From: Lactobacillus sp. YT155
Lineage (GTDB): Bacteria > Bacillota > Bacilli > Lactobacillales > Lactobacillaceae
DNA length: 64,000 nucleotides
Direction: 5' to 3'
Assembly: GCF_030504545.1 (NCBI RefSeq)
Contig: NZ_JAUKWP010000002.1
Span: 129,573-193,572, forward strand
Under the pieces are notes generated by a model that was not told the origin of the DNA, searched no databases, and saw only the letters and a list, made by a program, of their open reading frames with translations. Made by a program: the position numbers and the translations under genes. Within the stretch, counting starts at the first letter, position 1, and every line of letters begins with the position of its first letter. Of the stretch, positions 46,763 through 55,171 are shown in pieces.

Positions 46763-46785
46763 TTGTTTATTGATTAAATAAACAA
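46763..46785 (-). terminator. Possible weak terminator after the YhfI-like gene
   Basis: TTGTTTATT and AATAAACAA form a nine-pair, AT-rich stem with a five-base loop just past the gene's stop. There is no proper T run, so termination is uncertain. Confidence 0.4.
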
Positions 46786-46792
46786 ATTATTA

Positions 46793-47524
46793 TTAGATAT
46801 CTAACTGCAATTCGTCTTTTGCCAAGTAAATTTGCCCATCATTTTTAACACTTTTTGCCTCTTTCAAAATCTGTTCATGACTAATTTCTTGCGGCAAATG
46901 ACTCATTATTAATGAGTCAACTTGTGCATCTTTTGCCAATTTTGCTGATTCGGTACTAGTCATGTGCCATTTAGTTCCTGTCTTATCACTGGCAAAGTTA
47001 CTATCGGTTATTAAGACATCTGAATTTTTGGCAAAATCAACCAATTCAGGAAAATAATCGGTATCAGCCGTATATGTCAAAATCTTATCAACAGTTTTAA
47101 TCTTCATAGCATACGTTGGCACTGGATGAACTGTGCGTAAGAATTCAATTGTGAAAGGTCCAAGTTCTAGTGGTTGTAAATCAGAGTAGCTGCGTCCTTG
47201 AGTTACATTATCCAAGGTCAACGATCCATAATTGAGTGGATCTTGCGTGTGACCATAAATTGGCAAAATTGGAACTTTCTTTTGGCCACTATTTAATTGC
47301 CAATAATATTGCAAAACTCCCAAATCTGCTATATGGTCATGATGGTAATGAGAAATAATCACCGCATCCAAATCCATCGGGTCAAGCACTCGACTGAGAT
47401 TATTTACCGCATTACTTCCACAATCAATTAACAAGTTGAAGCCTGCTTCTTGTAGTAAATAACTAGTGGTTCCGTGTCCTTGATAAGGATAGCCACCATA
47501 ATATCCTAAAACTGTTAATTTCAA
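46793..47524 (-). CDS. YhfI-like metallo-beta-lactamase-fold hydrolase
   Basis: The 243 residues carry the zinc-binding HYHHDHIADL motif near 58-67, a further histidine around HPVP, an aspartate in YTADTDYFPELV and a late MSHLP histidine. This fits the RNase Z-like/phosphodiesterase branch represented by B. subtilis YhfI. The exact substrate is not predictable. The start is TTG at 47524 with GAGGTGA before it. It is divergent from the gene at 47553. Confidence 0.85.
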   Translation of the reverse strand: MKLTVLGYYGGYPYQGHGTTSYLLQEAGFNLLIDCGSNAVNNLSRVLDPMDLDAVIISHYHHDHIADLGVLQYYWQLNSGQKKVPILPIYGHTQDPLNYGSLTLDNVTQGRSYSDLQPLELGPFTIEFLRTVHPVPTYAMKIKTVDKILTYTADTDYFPELVDFAKNSDVLITDSNFASDKTGTKWHMTSTESAKLAKDAQVDSLIMSHLPQEISHEQILKEAKSVKNDGQIYLAKDELQLDI

Positions 47525-47552
47525 AAAATCACCTCGATTAAGGAGTTATATT

Positions 47553-47960
47553 ATGTCATTGAGTTTAACACTTGGCAGCAAAAATGCACTAACAAATTTT
47601 GATCAAACTTTTCTCCTATTGAAGCCAGTAAATAGTGATGAAAATTATCTAAGAATCAGTCAAACCGAGGACGGTTATGAAGAAATCTATAATCAGCAAT
47701 TTAACTGGCACGCTCAATACTTTCGGCTGATTTATTTAGAATTCAATGAAGACCAAGCGGCAATTTTTGAAAGCATGTTAGACACTGACTCACAGCTTTT
47801 TGATAAAAAAATCGTCATTAAAAATGAGCACTCTTATGTCATCATTATTTCTGACGACAGTAAAAAAGCCACTTCATATCAAGATATAAAAGTAGCTCTG
47901 AAGCAAAACACCACGAAAGACTTTGGAATGTTTTCTAAACTATATGAACTTATTGACTAA
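47553..47960 (+). CDS. Conserved-looking hypothetical protein
   Basis: A 135-residue soluble acidic protein with no signal, membrane helix or motif that I recognise. It has a good start (AAGGAG seven bases before ATG 47553). Predicted mixed alpha/beta character with several aromatic and acidic stretches (NWHAQYFRLIYLEFNEDQ). It is divergent from the hydrolase and overlaps the end of the convergent permease gene by 11 bases. No function is proposed. Confidence 0.7.
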   Translation: MSLSLTLGSKNALTNFDQTFLLLKPVNSDENYLRISQTEDGYEEIYNQQFNWHAQYFRLIYLEFNEDQAAIFESMLDTDSQLFDKKIVIKNEHSYVIIISDDSKKATSYQDIKVALKQNTTKDFGMFSKLYELID

Positions 47961-49947
47961 TTTTTTGATTTATTTGTCGTTTGGAAACGATACTGGTAGC
48001 TAGGAATAAGCCAGCATACATCAATAGATAACCACACAAGATTACTAAAAACATCGTCCAATAGATATTAAAAGAAAACTTCATCACGTAGTTAATGGCA
48101 AATACTGCATGACTGACTGCTAAGCCCATCGGTAAGAAGAATAGCAAAGCCGTCTGACTCACTATCAAGTGGTTGATATTTGTTTGACCGATACCAATTT
48201 TTTTAAGAGTTTCATACATTGTTACATTCCGTCTATTTTCTACAAATTGTTTGATTGAAAGAATGCTTCCCAAGGCAATGATGAACACAATACTTAAAAT
48301 ACTAAAGATAAAAATTAGTGAGCCTCGGGTTTGTTTCTCGGTTTGATTACGTTGATAATTTTGATTAACACCTGACTTATAATAATATGCTTTTTTCTCA
48401 TTATCGGGTGGAGTAGTAACGTCTATTTTTACGTCCTCAACTTGATTACCACTGACATTAAAATAACTGTATAACATCCAACCATTCTCAGTATCATATA
48501 GATAGTTATTAAGTGCCCTAGTAAACTTACTTCTGATACTTCCTTTAAGGTTGATTCCATAGATCTTGTCTTGTTTCTTAGATGATAAAGACTTAAAGAT
48601 TTGGTCCGGCACTACTAAGACTCGACCATAATACAAATCAGAACCAATTGGCATTGCATCACCAGTTAGTTCACTTTCAATCTTTCGCCCATTACTTAGA
48701 TAGTAAGTCTGATGGGTATTTTTTTTGTCATTTTCTAGTCTTCGAAAAGCATTTAAAGTCATTATTTGATTCTTTTTTATTTTTGCATTATATTGCTGAG
48801 ATTTTTTCCCAATTGAATTTTTATAGTCGTGGTAAGGAACAAAACTCAACACTTGGAATTTCTTTCCTTCTTCTTTTCCAATTATTTGTTTCACATTAAC
48901 CGACTTCACGGTTTTAATCTCTTGATTGTTCTCTAGAGCTAATTCTTTAACTTTAGATATTTGCCGTTTGTTAACCACTACATCATAGGAGTAATTTGTA
49001 TCGTTATCTTGCAGCATAACTTGATAAGTCATAACCGCTAAAAACAACATAACAATCGCTGTTCCTGAAATTACGGTAATTAGCCATAGTGAAGATACAT
49101 TCTTACGAATTGACTTATCGAACAGATTTCCACTTAAATTTCGTATCCCCGAATATTTAACCAGGCTAATTTTTTTCAAAATTGTGACCAGTAAATCGAC
49201 AAATCCAACATAGAAAAAATACGTTCCAATTACCACTTCAAAGAAAATTGGTATCATTTGTCCATAATTTAACGCATTGATATTACCGATTTTGTAGATA
49301 TCATGATCGTGTAACCCAGCCTGTAAATAGCCGTAAACAATTAACACAAAGCCCATTAAACCCAAGGCATATCTCAAATATTGCCAGTTTCTAGATTGCT
49401 TAATTTTTTGCTTACGAATAATCACTCTAAAAAAGTTCAATAACGCTAGAAGTATAGTAAATGAACAGAAAACCGCCACTGATTCTTGTATTAATTTCCA
49501 ATTGATGTACAAATTATAAGTTCGATTTACCTCCATCAATTTCATCAAAATCATTCCAAAAAGTTTTGAAAATAAAGTAGCTAGAACAAAACCAGTTATC
49601 CAAGAAATAAATTGAATAAAACAAGTTTCAAAAAAAACACCACCAGCTATTTGATACTTAGAAATTCCTAAGAAGCGATACAATTGAAACTCTTCTTTTC
49701 GGTCGACAATCAGTATCCCACCAATGTAGGCGATGAAAACCCACTCCATGAATAGAAAAGCCCAGGCAAAAAATACCAAAATTGGATACAAGTTTTGTAA
49801 CTTATGGTCAATGACCGTTAATAATGGGTTGGAAGAAACAAAAAACAAGCAAAAATAAATCATCGCTGCCAATGAGGAAGCCATCATATATACTAGGTAA
49901 TTACTTTTATGAGCTGAAAAGTTCTTGATAAAAATCTTACTTAGCAT
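47950..49947 (-). CDS. Bce-type ABC transporter permease (FtsX domains)
   Basis: The 665 residues show the BceB architecture: ten membrane helices, with an extracellular domain of about 200 residues between helices 7 and 8 and FtsX-like domains at both ends. Such permeases free the cell-wall lipid targets of peptide antibiotics and act as sensors for a dedicated kinase. ATG 49947 has GGAGGAG nine bases upstream, inside the end of the ATPase gene; a 26-codon upstream extension in the frame is not used. Confidence 0.9.
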   Translation of the reverse strand: MLSKIFIKNFSAHKSNYLVYMMASSLAAMIYFCLFFVSSNPLLTVIDHKLQNLYPILVFFAWAFLFMEWVFIAYIGGILIVDRKEEFQLYRFLGISKYQIAGGVFFETCFIQFISWITGFVLATLFSKLFGMILMKLMEVNRTYNLYINWKLIQESVAVFCSFTILLALLNFFRVIIRKQKIKQSRNWQYLRYALGLMGFVLIVYGYLQAGLHDHDIYKIGNINALNYGQMIPIFFEVVIGTYFFYVGFVDLLVTILKKISLVKYSGIRNLSGNLFDKSIRKNVSSLWLITVISGTAIVMLFLAVMTYQVMLQDNDTNYSYDVVVNKRQISKVKELALENNQEIKTVKSVNVKQIIGKEEGKKFQVLSFVPYHDYKNSIGKKSQQYNAKIKKNQIMTLNAFRRLENDKKNTHQTYYLSNGRKIESELTGDAMPIGSDLYYGRVLVVPDQIFKSLSSKKQDKIYGINLKGSIRSKFTRALNNYLYDTENGWMLYSYFNVSGNQVEDVKIDVTTPPDNEKKAYYYKSGVNQNYQRNQTEKQTRGSLIFIFSILSIVFIIALGSILSIKQFVENRRNVTMYETLKKIGIGQTNINHLIVSQTALLFFLPMGLAVSHAVFAINYVMKFSFNIYWTMFLVILCGYLLMYAGLFLATSIVSKRQINQKISQ

Positions 49948-50701
49948 TAAAGAATTCTCCTCCCCCGATTGTTTTTTGCATGTTAATAATCTTCTCAAAG
50001 AAATCTTGACGATTTCCATTGGCATTTAATTCCGCAAAGAAGCTACCGTCTTTAATAAAGATGATTCGATTACAGTAGCTTGCAGTAAATGCATCATGAG
50101 TTGCCATTAGAATTGACGTTTTTTCTTGCTGATTAATCTTTTCCAAATAATTCAAAAGTTGTGTCGCTGACTTTGAATCCAAAGAACCGGTTGGCTCATC
50201 GGCAAATAAAACCTCTGGACTATTGATAATTGCTCGTCCACAAGCTACCAGTTGTTTTTGACCACCAGATAATTCGGAAATCTTTCTTTTATTTAAGGCC
50301 GTTAGTCCTAGAACTTCATTGACATGTTTAAGTCTTTGCTCAATTTGAGCCTTTTTCATTTTGGAAAAAGTTAATGGCAAAATAAGGTTCTCTTCAACTG
50401 TCAAAGCTTCCAGTAAATTAAAGTCTTGAAAAATAAAACCTAAATTCTGCTTCCGAAATTTGGCTAATTGATTTTCTTTCATGCTAGTTAGGACTTGATC
50501 ATTAATTGTGACCATCCCTAAGTCAGGTTTAACTGCGGAAGAAATCACATTTAATAACGTTGTCTTCCCTGCACCTGAAGGCCCCATAATGCCGACAAAT
50601 TCACCTTTGTTGATGGAAAAAGATATGTCATTTAAGGCTTTGATAGGATTCAAAAAACTTCCGAACTTCTTGGAAATTTGGGTTATTTTGATTATTTCCA
50701 T
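49937..50701 (-). CDS. Bce-type ABC transporter ATP-binding protein
   Basis: MacB/BceA-class ATPase of 254 residues with Walker A GPSGAGKTT, signature ELSGGQKQ, Walker B VLFADEPTGSLDS and His in ATHDAF. It pairs with the adjacent permease (11-base overlap). ATG 50701 has GGAG upstream. It is divergent from the response regulator gene across a 58-base gap, so one control region can serve both units. Confidence 0.93.
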   Translation of the reverse strand: MEIIKITQISKKFGSFLNPIKALNDISFSINKGEFVGIMGPSGAGKTTLLNVISSAVKPDLGMVTINDQVLTSMKENQLAKFRKQNLGFIFQDFNLLEALTVEENLILPLTFSKMKKAQIEQRLKHVNEVLGLTALNKRKISELSGGQKQLVACGRAIINSPEVLFADEPTGSLDSKSATQLLNYLEKINQQEKTSILMATHDAFTASYCNRIIFIKDGSFFAELNANGNRQDFFEKIINMQKTIGGGEFFNAK

Positions 50702-50759
50702 AATTAACTCCAATTAAGGTAGAATAGTTATATAGAATATACCATTTTGAGGTGAAGAA

Positions 50760-51434
50760 ATGTTTAAAGTTATGATTGTTGAAGACGAATCGATTATTGC
50801 TCAAACCATTAGCGATAGTCTCACTCAATGGCAACTTGAGCCAATTATGGTTACTGACTTCGAAAAAGTCTTAGATATTTTTCTAGAAAAAAAACCTGAT
50901 TTAGTATTGATGGATATTAATTTGCCAGCTTTTGATGGTTATTACTGGAATCAAGAAATCCGTAAGACTTCGCAAGTGCCAATTATTTTCATCTCGTCTA
51001 GAAATTCCAACATGGATCAAATCATGGCTATGAATATGGGAGCTGATGATTTCGTCGAAAAACCTTTTTCAACTGACTTACTTTTAGCAAAAATCAAAGC
51101 ATTGTTAAGACGAGCTTATAATTATTCCGAAAATCCCTCCGAAATTATCGAACACAACGGTTTAATTCTGAATCTTTCTAACGGAAGTGCCAACGTTAAC
51201 GATCAAGAAATTGATCTATCAAAAAACGAATTTAAACTGCTTCAACGTCTTTTAAAAGATAAAGGCAGTATTGTGACTCGTAACCAACTACTTAGCTTCA
51301 TGTGGGAAGACTCGCGCTTTGTCGACGACAACACACTTACCGTGAACATCAACCGTCTACGAAAAAAAATTGAAGAGGCTGGCATTAAGGACTATATCGT
51401 TACTAAAGTTGGTCAAGGTTATCTCATACCTTAA
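50760..51434 (+). CDS. Response regulator, BceR type
   Basis: OmpR-family regulator of 224 residues. The receiver domain has DE at 9-10, the phosphoacceptor in LVLMDINLPAFDGY and KPFS lysine; the winged helix occupies about 130-224 (NEFKLLQRLLKDKG, ending VGQGYLIP). AGGTGA lies before ATG 50760. Expected to activate the divergent ABC transporter genes in response to peptide antibiotics. Confidence 0.93.
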   Translation: MFKVMIVEDESIIAQTISDSLTQWQLEPIMVTDFEKVLDIFLEKKPDLVLMDINLPAFDGYYWNQEIRKTSQVPIIFISSRNSNMDQIMAMNMGADDFVEKPFSTDLLLAKIKALLRRAYNYSENPSEIIEHNGLILNLSNGSANVNDQEIDLSKNEFKLLQRLLKDKGSIVTRNQLLSFMWEDSRFVDDNTLTVNINRLRKKIEEAGIKDYIVTKVGQGYLIP

Positions 51435-51445
51435 GGATGAATAAG

Positions 51446-52450
51446 ATGAATTTTATTAAGTTTTTGAAAGACAAAATAGTGTTAATAATTTTTTGGATAT
51501 TATCATTTTCTATTTTTGATTTAATTATTGTTCTAGAGCCACAAATTAATATTAGTTTTTCAACCTTTATCTATGCCAATTTATTATCCATTTTCATACT
51601 GACTGGTTACCTGTTAATTGCCTACTCCCATCAAAAACGCTGGAATAATTCACTAGAAGTTTTGAAAAAAGATACCACTAAAGAACTGACAACAAACTTA
51701 CACCAAGAAAAATATGAAGAAGCAGTTATTTCTGATATCATCGCCAACTTTCGACAAGAGTTAACCGAACTAAATGAATCAAAACACAATCAAGAAGAAT
51801 TCATTGAAACTTGGGTGCATGACATTAAAGTTCCCCTTTCGGCAATCAAATTAATTCTTGAGAAGAATGATCTCAACGAAGTCAAAGAGCAAACAAATTT
51901 TGAACTCTCACATATGAATCATTTGGTTGAACAAATCTTGTACTATTCTCGCTTGAATAATTTTGCTAATGACTATTTAATTCGTCAAACGGATTTAGAA
52001 ACAGTCATTAATAATTCACTGCGAAATAATATGAACACCTTTATCACCAAAAAGATTGCCGTTGATATTGAAACCAACAATCTGAGTGTTTTAACGGATG
52101 AAAAATGGTTAGAATTCATCTTAAATCAAATTATTTCTAATGCCGTTAAATACTCCTTTGAAAACGGAAAGATATCTATCGAAGCTACGGAAAAAAATGG
52201 CAGTGTCACCCTTTCAATCTCTGATGACGGAATTGGAATTGTCTCAGAAGACATCAATCGAGTTTTCGAAAAAGGATTCACTGGACAAAATGGTCGTGAC
52301 AGCAGCTCTAAGTCAACCGGATTAGGATTGTATCTAGCACATCAAATGAGTGTCAAACTGGGACAAGAGCTGATTGTTGACTCCGAGTATCGTAATGGAA
52401 CAACAGTTAAAATAATTTTCCCTGCTCTAGCATATTTTAAACAAAAATAA
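51446..52450 (+). CDS. Intramembrane-sensing histidine kinase, BceS type
   Basis: The 334 residues have two membrane helices (about 10-30 and 35-60) with almost no extracellular loop, which is the hallmark of BceS-like kinases that sense through the transporter. The phosphorylated His is in TWVHDIKVPLSAIKL, followed by N-box NQIISNAVKYS and G-boxes DDGIGI and STGLGLYLA. ATG 51446 has AAGGA eight bases upstream; an ATG three codons earlier overlaps that site. Confidence 0.92.
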   Translation: MNFIKFLKDKIVLIIFWILSFSIFDLIIVLEPQINISFSTFIYANLLSIFILTGYLLIAYSHQKRWNNSLEVLKKDTTKELTTNLHQEKYEEAVISDIIANFRQELTELNESKHNQEEFIETWVHDIKVPLSAIKLILEKNDLNEVKEQTNFELSHMNHLVEQILYYSRLNNFANDYLIRQTDLETVINNSLRNNMNTFITKKIAVDIETNNLSVLTDEKWLEFILNQIISNAVKYSFENGKISIEATEKNGSVTLSISDDGIGIVSEDINRVFEKGFTGQNGRDSSSKSTGLGLYLAHQMSVKLGQELIVDSEYRNGTTVKIIFPALAYFKQK

Positions 52451-52451
52451 G

Positions 52452-52483
52452 CCTCTGATATCAACTATCAAGAGGTTTTTTTG
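52452..52483 (+). terminator. Intrinsic terminator after the BceS-type kinase gene
   Basis: CCTCT/AGAGG plus GATA/TATC stem with a one-base bulge, followed by seven T. Confidence 0.78.
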
Positions 52484-52484
52484 A

Positions 52485-53300
52485 TTATTTCTGATATTTT
52501 GTTCTGACCTGATTAGGCAAAATCCCATACATTTTTTTAAACATTTCTCGGGTAGTTCGTTCATTCGTTAAGCCATGATTGTTCATTAATTCTTTAATAG
52601 GCAAGTCAGTGCTTATCAAATCTTGATACAACTTACTCAAGCGAATTTCATAAATATATTCAATAATCGTAATTCCAATTTGTTTTTTAAATAATCTCGA
52701 CAAGTAACTGGGATTATAACCAAACTGTTGAGCCAGTTCATTCACCGTAAATGGTTTTGCATAGTGACTATTGATTTCAATAATAATATCTTTTAAGCCA
52801 CTGGTATTATTGTGATTTTCACTGGCGTAGGGTTCGCCAAATTCCAATACTACTATTCTCAAAATTTGTAACAGGTTACTTCCAAAATCAAATAAATATC
52901 CAGGTTCTTGTCGATGATTAATTCTATTTAGATTATTCAATAATTCAGTCACTAACTGATACGCCTCGGGCTTGTCCACTTCCATATTGAAATTTAATTT
53001 AGCAGGATCATCATAATATTTCTCAATAAATTCAAGCGGTATTTGTAATACCAGAGCTTGATTGGCCGTGTTTGTTACATCGTGAACTACTCCGGAAGGT
53101 ATTACTATAAACTGATTTGCTTGAATTGTATGAGCTATTCCATCAAACATAAAAATCAACTGTCCCGACATGACATAGATTAATTCAATACTACTATGCC
53201 AATGAAACGGAACATAGCCATTATTATCGACAATTGATTCGTAAAAACGAACTCCAATATTCACATTTGAAATGACATTTTCATGATGTTGTCTAACCAT
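52485..53300 (-). CDS. AraC-family regulator of the xylosidase genes
   Basis: The 271-residue protein has an N-terminal cupin sensor domain (HWHSSIELIYVMSGQL, IPSGVVHDV) and a C-terminal pair of helix-turn-helix motifs (VNELAQQFGYNPSYLSRLFKKQIG and NHGLTNERTTREMFKKMYG). ATG 53300 follows GGAGAAGG. It is divergent from the GH43 gene across 195 bases, so local control by a xylo-oligosaccharide or related sugar is likely; the ligand itself is an inference. Confidence 0.9.
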   Translation of the reverse strand: MVRQHHENVISNVNIGVRFYESIVDNNGYVPFHWHSSIELIYVMSGQLIFMFDGIAHTIQANQFIVIPSGVVHDVTNTANQALVLQIPLEFIEKYYDDPAKLNFNMEVDKPEAYQLVTELLNNLNRINHRQEPGYLFDFGSNLLQILRIVVLEFGEPYASENHNNTSGLKDIIIEINSHYAKPFTVNELAQQFGYNPSYLSRLFKKQIGITIIEYIYEIRLSKLYQDLISTDLPIKELMNNHGLTNERTTREMFKKMYGILPNQVRTKYQK

Positions 53301-53369
53301 AATCCTTCTCCCAAACATTACAATTCTTACCTAATGAGATTATCAAATTGACTAAAACTTGAAACTTTA

Positions 53370-53398
53370 TTGACCTGTATCCGTTTTCATTTTACTAT
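53370..53398 (+). promoter_or_regulatory. Promoter of the xylosidase-transporter unit
   Basis: TTGACC and TACTAT are separated by exactly 17 bases; transcription would begin near 53405, about 90 bases before the GH43 start. Confidence 0.65.
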
Positions 53399-53453
53399 CA
53401 GTTTATCCTATAAAAGTAGTAATAAATACATTATCAACTACTATATAGGAGAT

Positions 53454-53467
53454 TTCAAGCGCTTTTA
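53454..53467 (+). promoter_or_regulatory. cre-like site in the GH43 leader
   Basis: TTCAAGCGCTTTTA centres on the AAGCGCTT core typical of catabolite-responsive elements, with three mismatches to an ideal palindromic site. It lies about 50 bases after the predicted start of transcription, where CcpA could act as a roadblock. Confidence 0.55.
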
Positions 53468-53495
53468 ATCACTTATTTGAGAAGGAGAATTTTAC

Positions 53496-55154
53496 ATGCA
53501 AAAAATTGCAAATCCAATTATTAAAGGAATGGCACCTGACCCTTCAATAATTCGTGTAGATGAAGATTATTACATTGCAACTTCAACTTTCCATTGGAAC
53601 CCTGCAGTTCAAATTTTTCATTCGAAGGATTTAGCTAATTGGAAACTCATTTCTTATGCGTTGACAAATAACGAAGTCAACTTAAGAGGAACCAACACCC
53701 CAGCAGGAATATGGGCACCTCATCTATCTTATGACAGTAAAACTAAGAAATATTGGCTTGCTTACTCCCACATGCAAAACATGGCTGGTAGAGAGTTCAA
53801 TTCTGATTCATTTGCTGTCTGGTCCGATAGTATCACCGGTCCCTGGTCAAAGCCCATTTACCTAACATCAATTGGTTTTGACCCAGCATTATTCCACGAT
53901 GAAAACGGCAAACATTATGTTTCGATTTTAGAATGGGAAACTCGTACTGGTTATCAAGCTCCCGGTCATATTGTTATCGCCGAAGTTGATTTAGAAAACG
54001 GTAGTATTATCGGCGACTGGCATCGAGTAACTAATGGCTTTACAACACGTGGCTGTGCTGAAGCACCTCAAATCTATAAGCACGATGGCTATTATTATTT
54101 ATTAATTGCAGCAGGTGGAACAGGCTATGCTCACGGTGTTGAAATGGGACGATCGAAGAATGTTTTTGGTCCATATGAACCAGATCCATCAGGTGAACCA
54201 ATTATTACATCTTCTCCACATCACATCTTCTCCCTTGGAGATCCGGATGCTGGTCATTTCGAAATGTACAATCCTAATTCAATCATGCAAAAAGCTGGTC
54301 ATGGATCACTAGTACAGACGCAAACAGATGAATGGTACATTACGCATTTAATGTCTCGTCCACTACCCGAAACCAAACTCAACCCATTAGGAAGAGAAAC
54401 TTCGATTCAAAAAATGGTTTGGAAAGATGGTTGGTTGCAAATGGCTGACGGTTCTAATCTAGCCAAAATGGAAACTCCAGGTATGACAAATGTTGAATTT
54501 TCACAATCACAACAAAGCGATGATATTAACGATCACTTTGACCAAGAAAATTACGATTTGCGCTTCATGACACCTTATCGTGAACAAGAAAGTACTTGGG
54601 TTAATACCACAGAAAATCCTCATCATTTGAGAATATATGGTAATAACTCATTCTTCTCTCAAGTAAATCCAGCAATCATGGCAACTCGAGCAACTTCATT
54701 TGACTACTCAATTGAAACCAAGGTGACTTGCAATCCTAATCATTATTCTGAAGCCGCAGGCATCGGTCTTTATTACGATTCAAACAATTGGTTATATGCT
54801 CGTCTATGTCTAGATGACAACGAAGAAAAAGTAGTTTTACGAATTCTTCAAGCCAAACTTGGCGATCGTACTGACGACATCTTCAATGAAGTCGAAGTTC
54901 CAAATAACACTGCCGAACTTAAGATTGAATACCTTATGGGTAACGCAACAGTTTGGTACAAATTAGACACAGATAATAATTGGCAACAATTGGGGACATC
55001 TATTGATGTCAGTTATCTCTCAGATGAAGGTGTTAATGGTGAGCCAGGAGAAATTGGTGGTTTTACCGCCCTCTTCAATTTCCTAGGTACTATTGATGCA
55101 CATCAACATGATTTTTACGCAGATTTTGACTATTACACAGTTAAGAACAATTAA
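53496..55154 (+). CDS. xynB: GH43 beta-xylosidase (xylan 1,4-beta-xylosidase)
   Basis: Intracellular enzyme releasing xylose from short xylo-oligosaccharides. The 552 residues have the five-bladed GH43 propeller with the likely catalytic base Asp15 (MAPDPS), Asp129 (GFDPALF) and acid Glu189 (GCAEAPQ), and a C-terminal beta-sandwich (from about 335) as in GH43 subfamily 11 enzymes. There is no signal peptide, so substrate must be imported, which fits the MFS carrier that follows 17 bases later. Confidence 0.93.
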   Translation: MQKIANPIIKGMAPDPSIIRVDEDYYIATSTFHWNPAVQIFHSKDLANWKLISYALTNNEVNLRGTNTPAGIWAPHLSYDSKTKKYWLAYSHMQNMAGREFNSDSFAVWSDSITGPWSKPIYLTSIGFDPALFHDENGKHYVSILEWETRTGYQAPGHIVIAEVDLENGSIIGDWHRVTNGFTTRGCAEAPQIYKHDGYYYLLIAAGGTGYAHGVEMGRSKNVFGPYEPDPSGEPIITSSPHHIFSLGDPDAGHFEMYNPNSIMQKAGHGSLVQTQTDEWYITHLMSRPLPETKLNPLGRETSIQKMVWKDGWLQMADGSNLAKMETPGMTNVEFSQSQQSDDINDHFDQENYDLRFMTPYREQESTWVNTTENPHHLRIYGNNSFFSQVNPAIMATRATSFDYSIETKVTCNPNHYSEAAGIGLYYDSNNWLYARLCLDDNEEKVVLRILQAKLGDRTDDIFNEVEVPNNTAELKIEYLMGNATVWYKLDTDNNWQQLGTSIDVSYLSDEGVNGEPGEIGGFTALFNFLGTIDAHQHDFYADFDYYTVKNN

Positions 55155-55171
55155 GAAGGAGTTCTAAGAAT

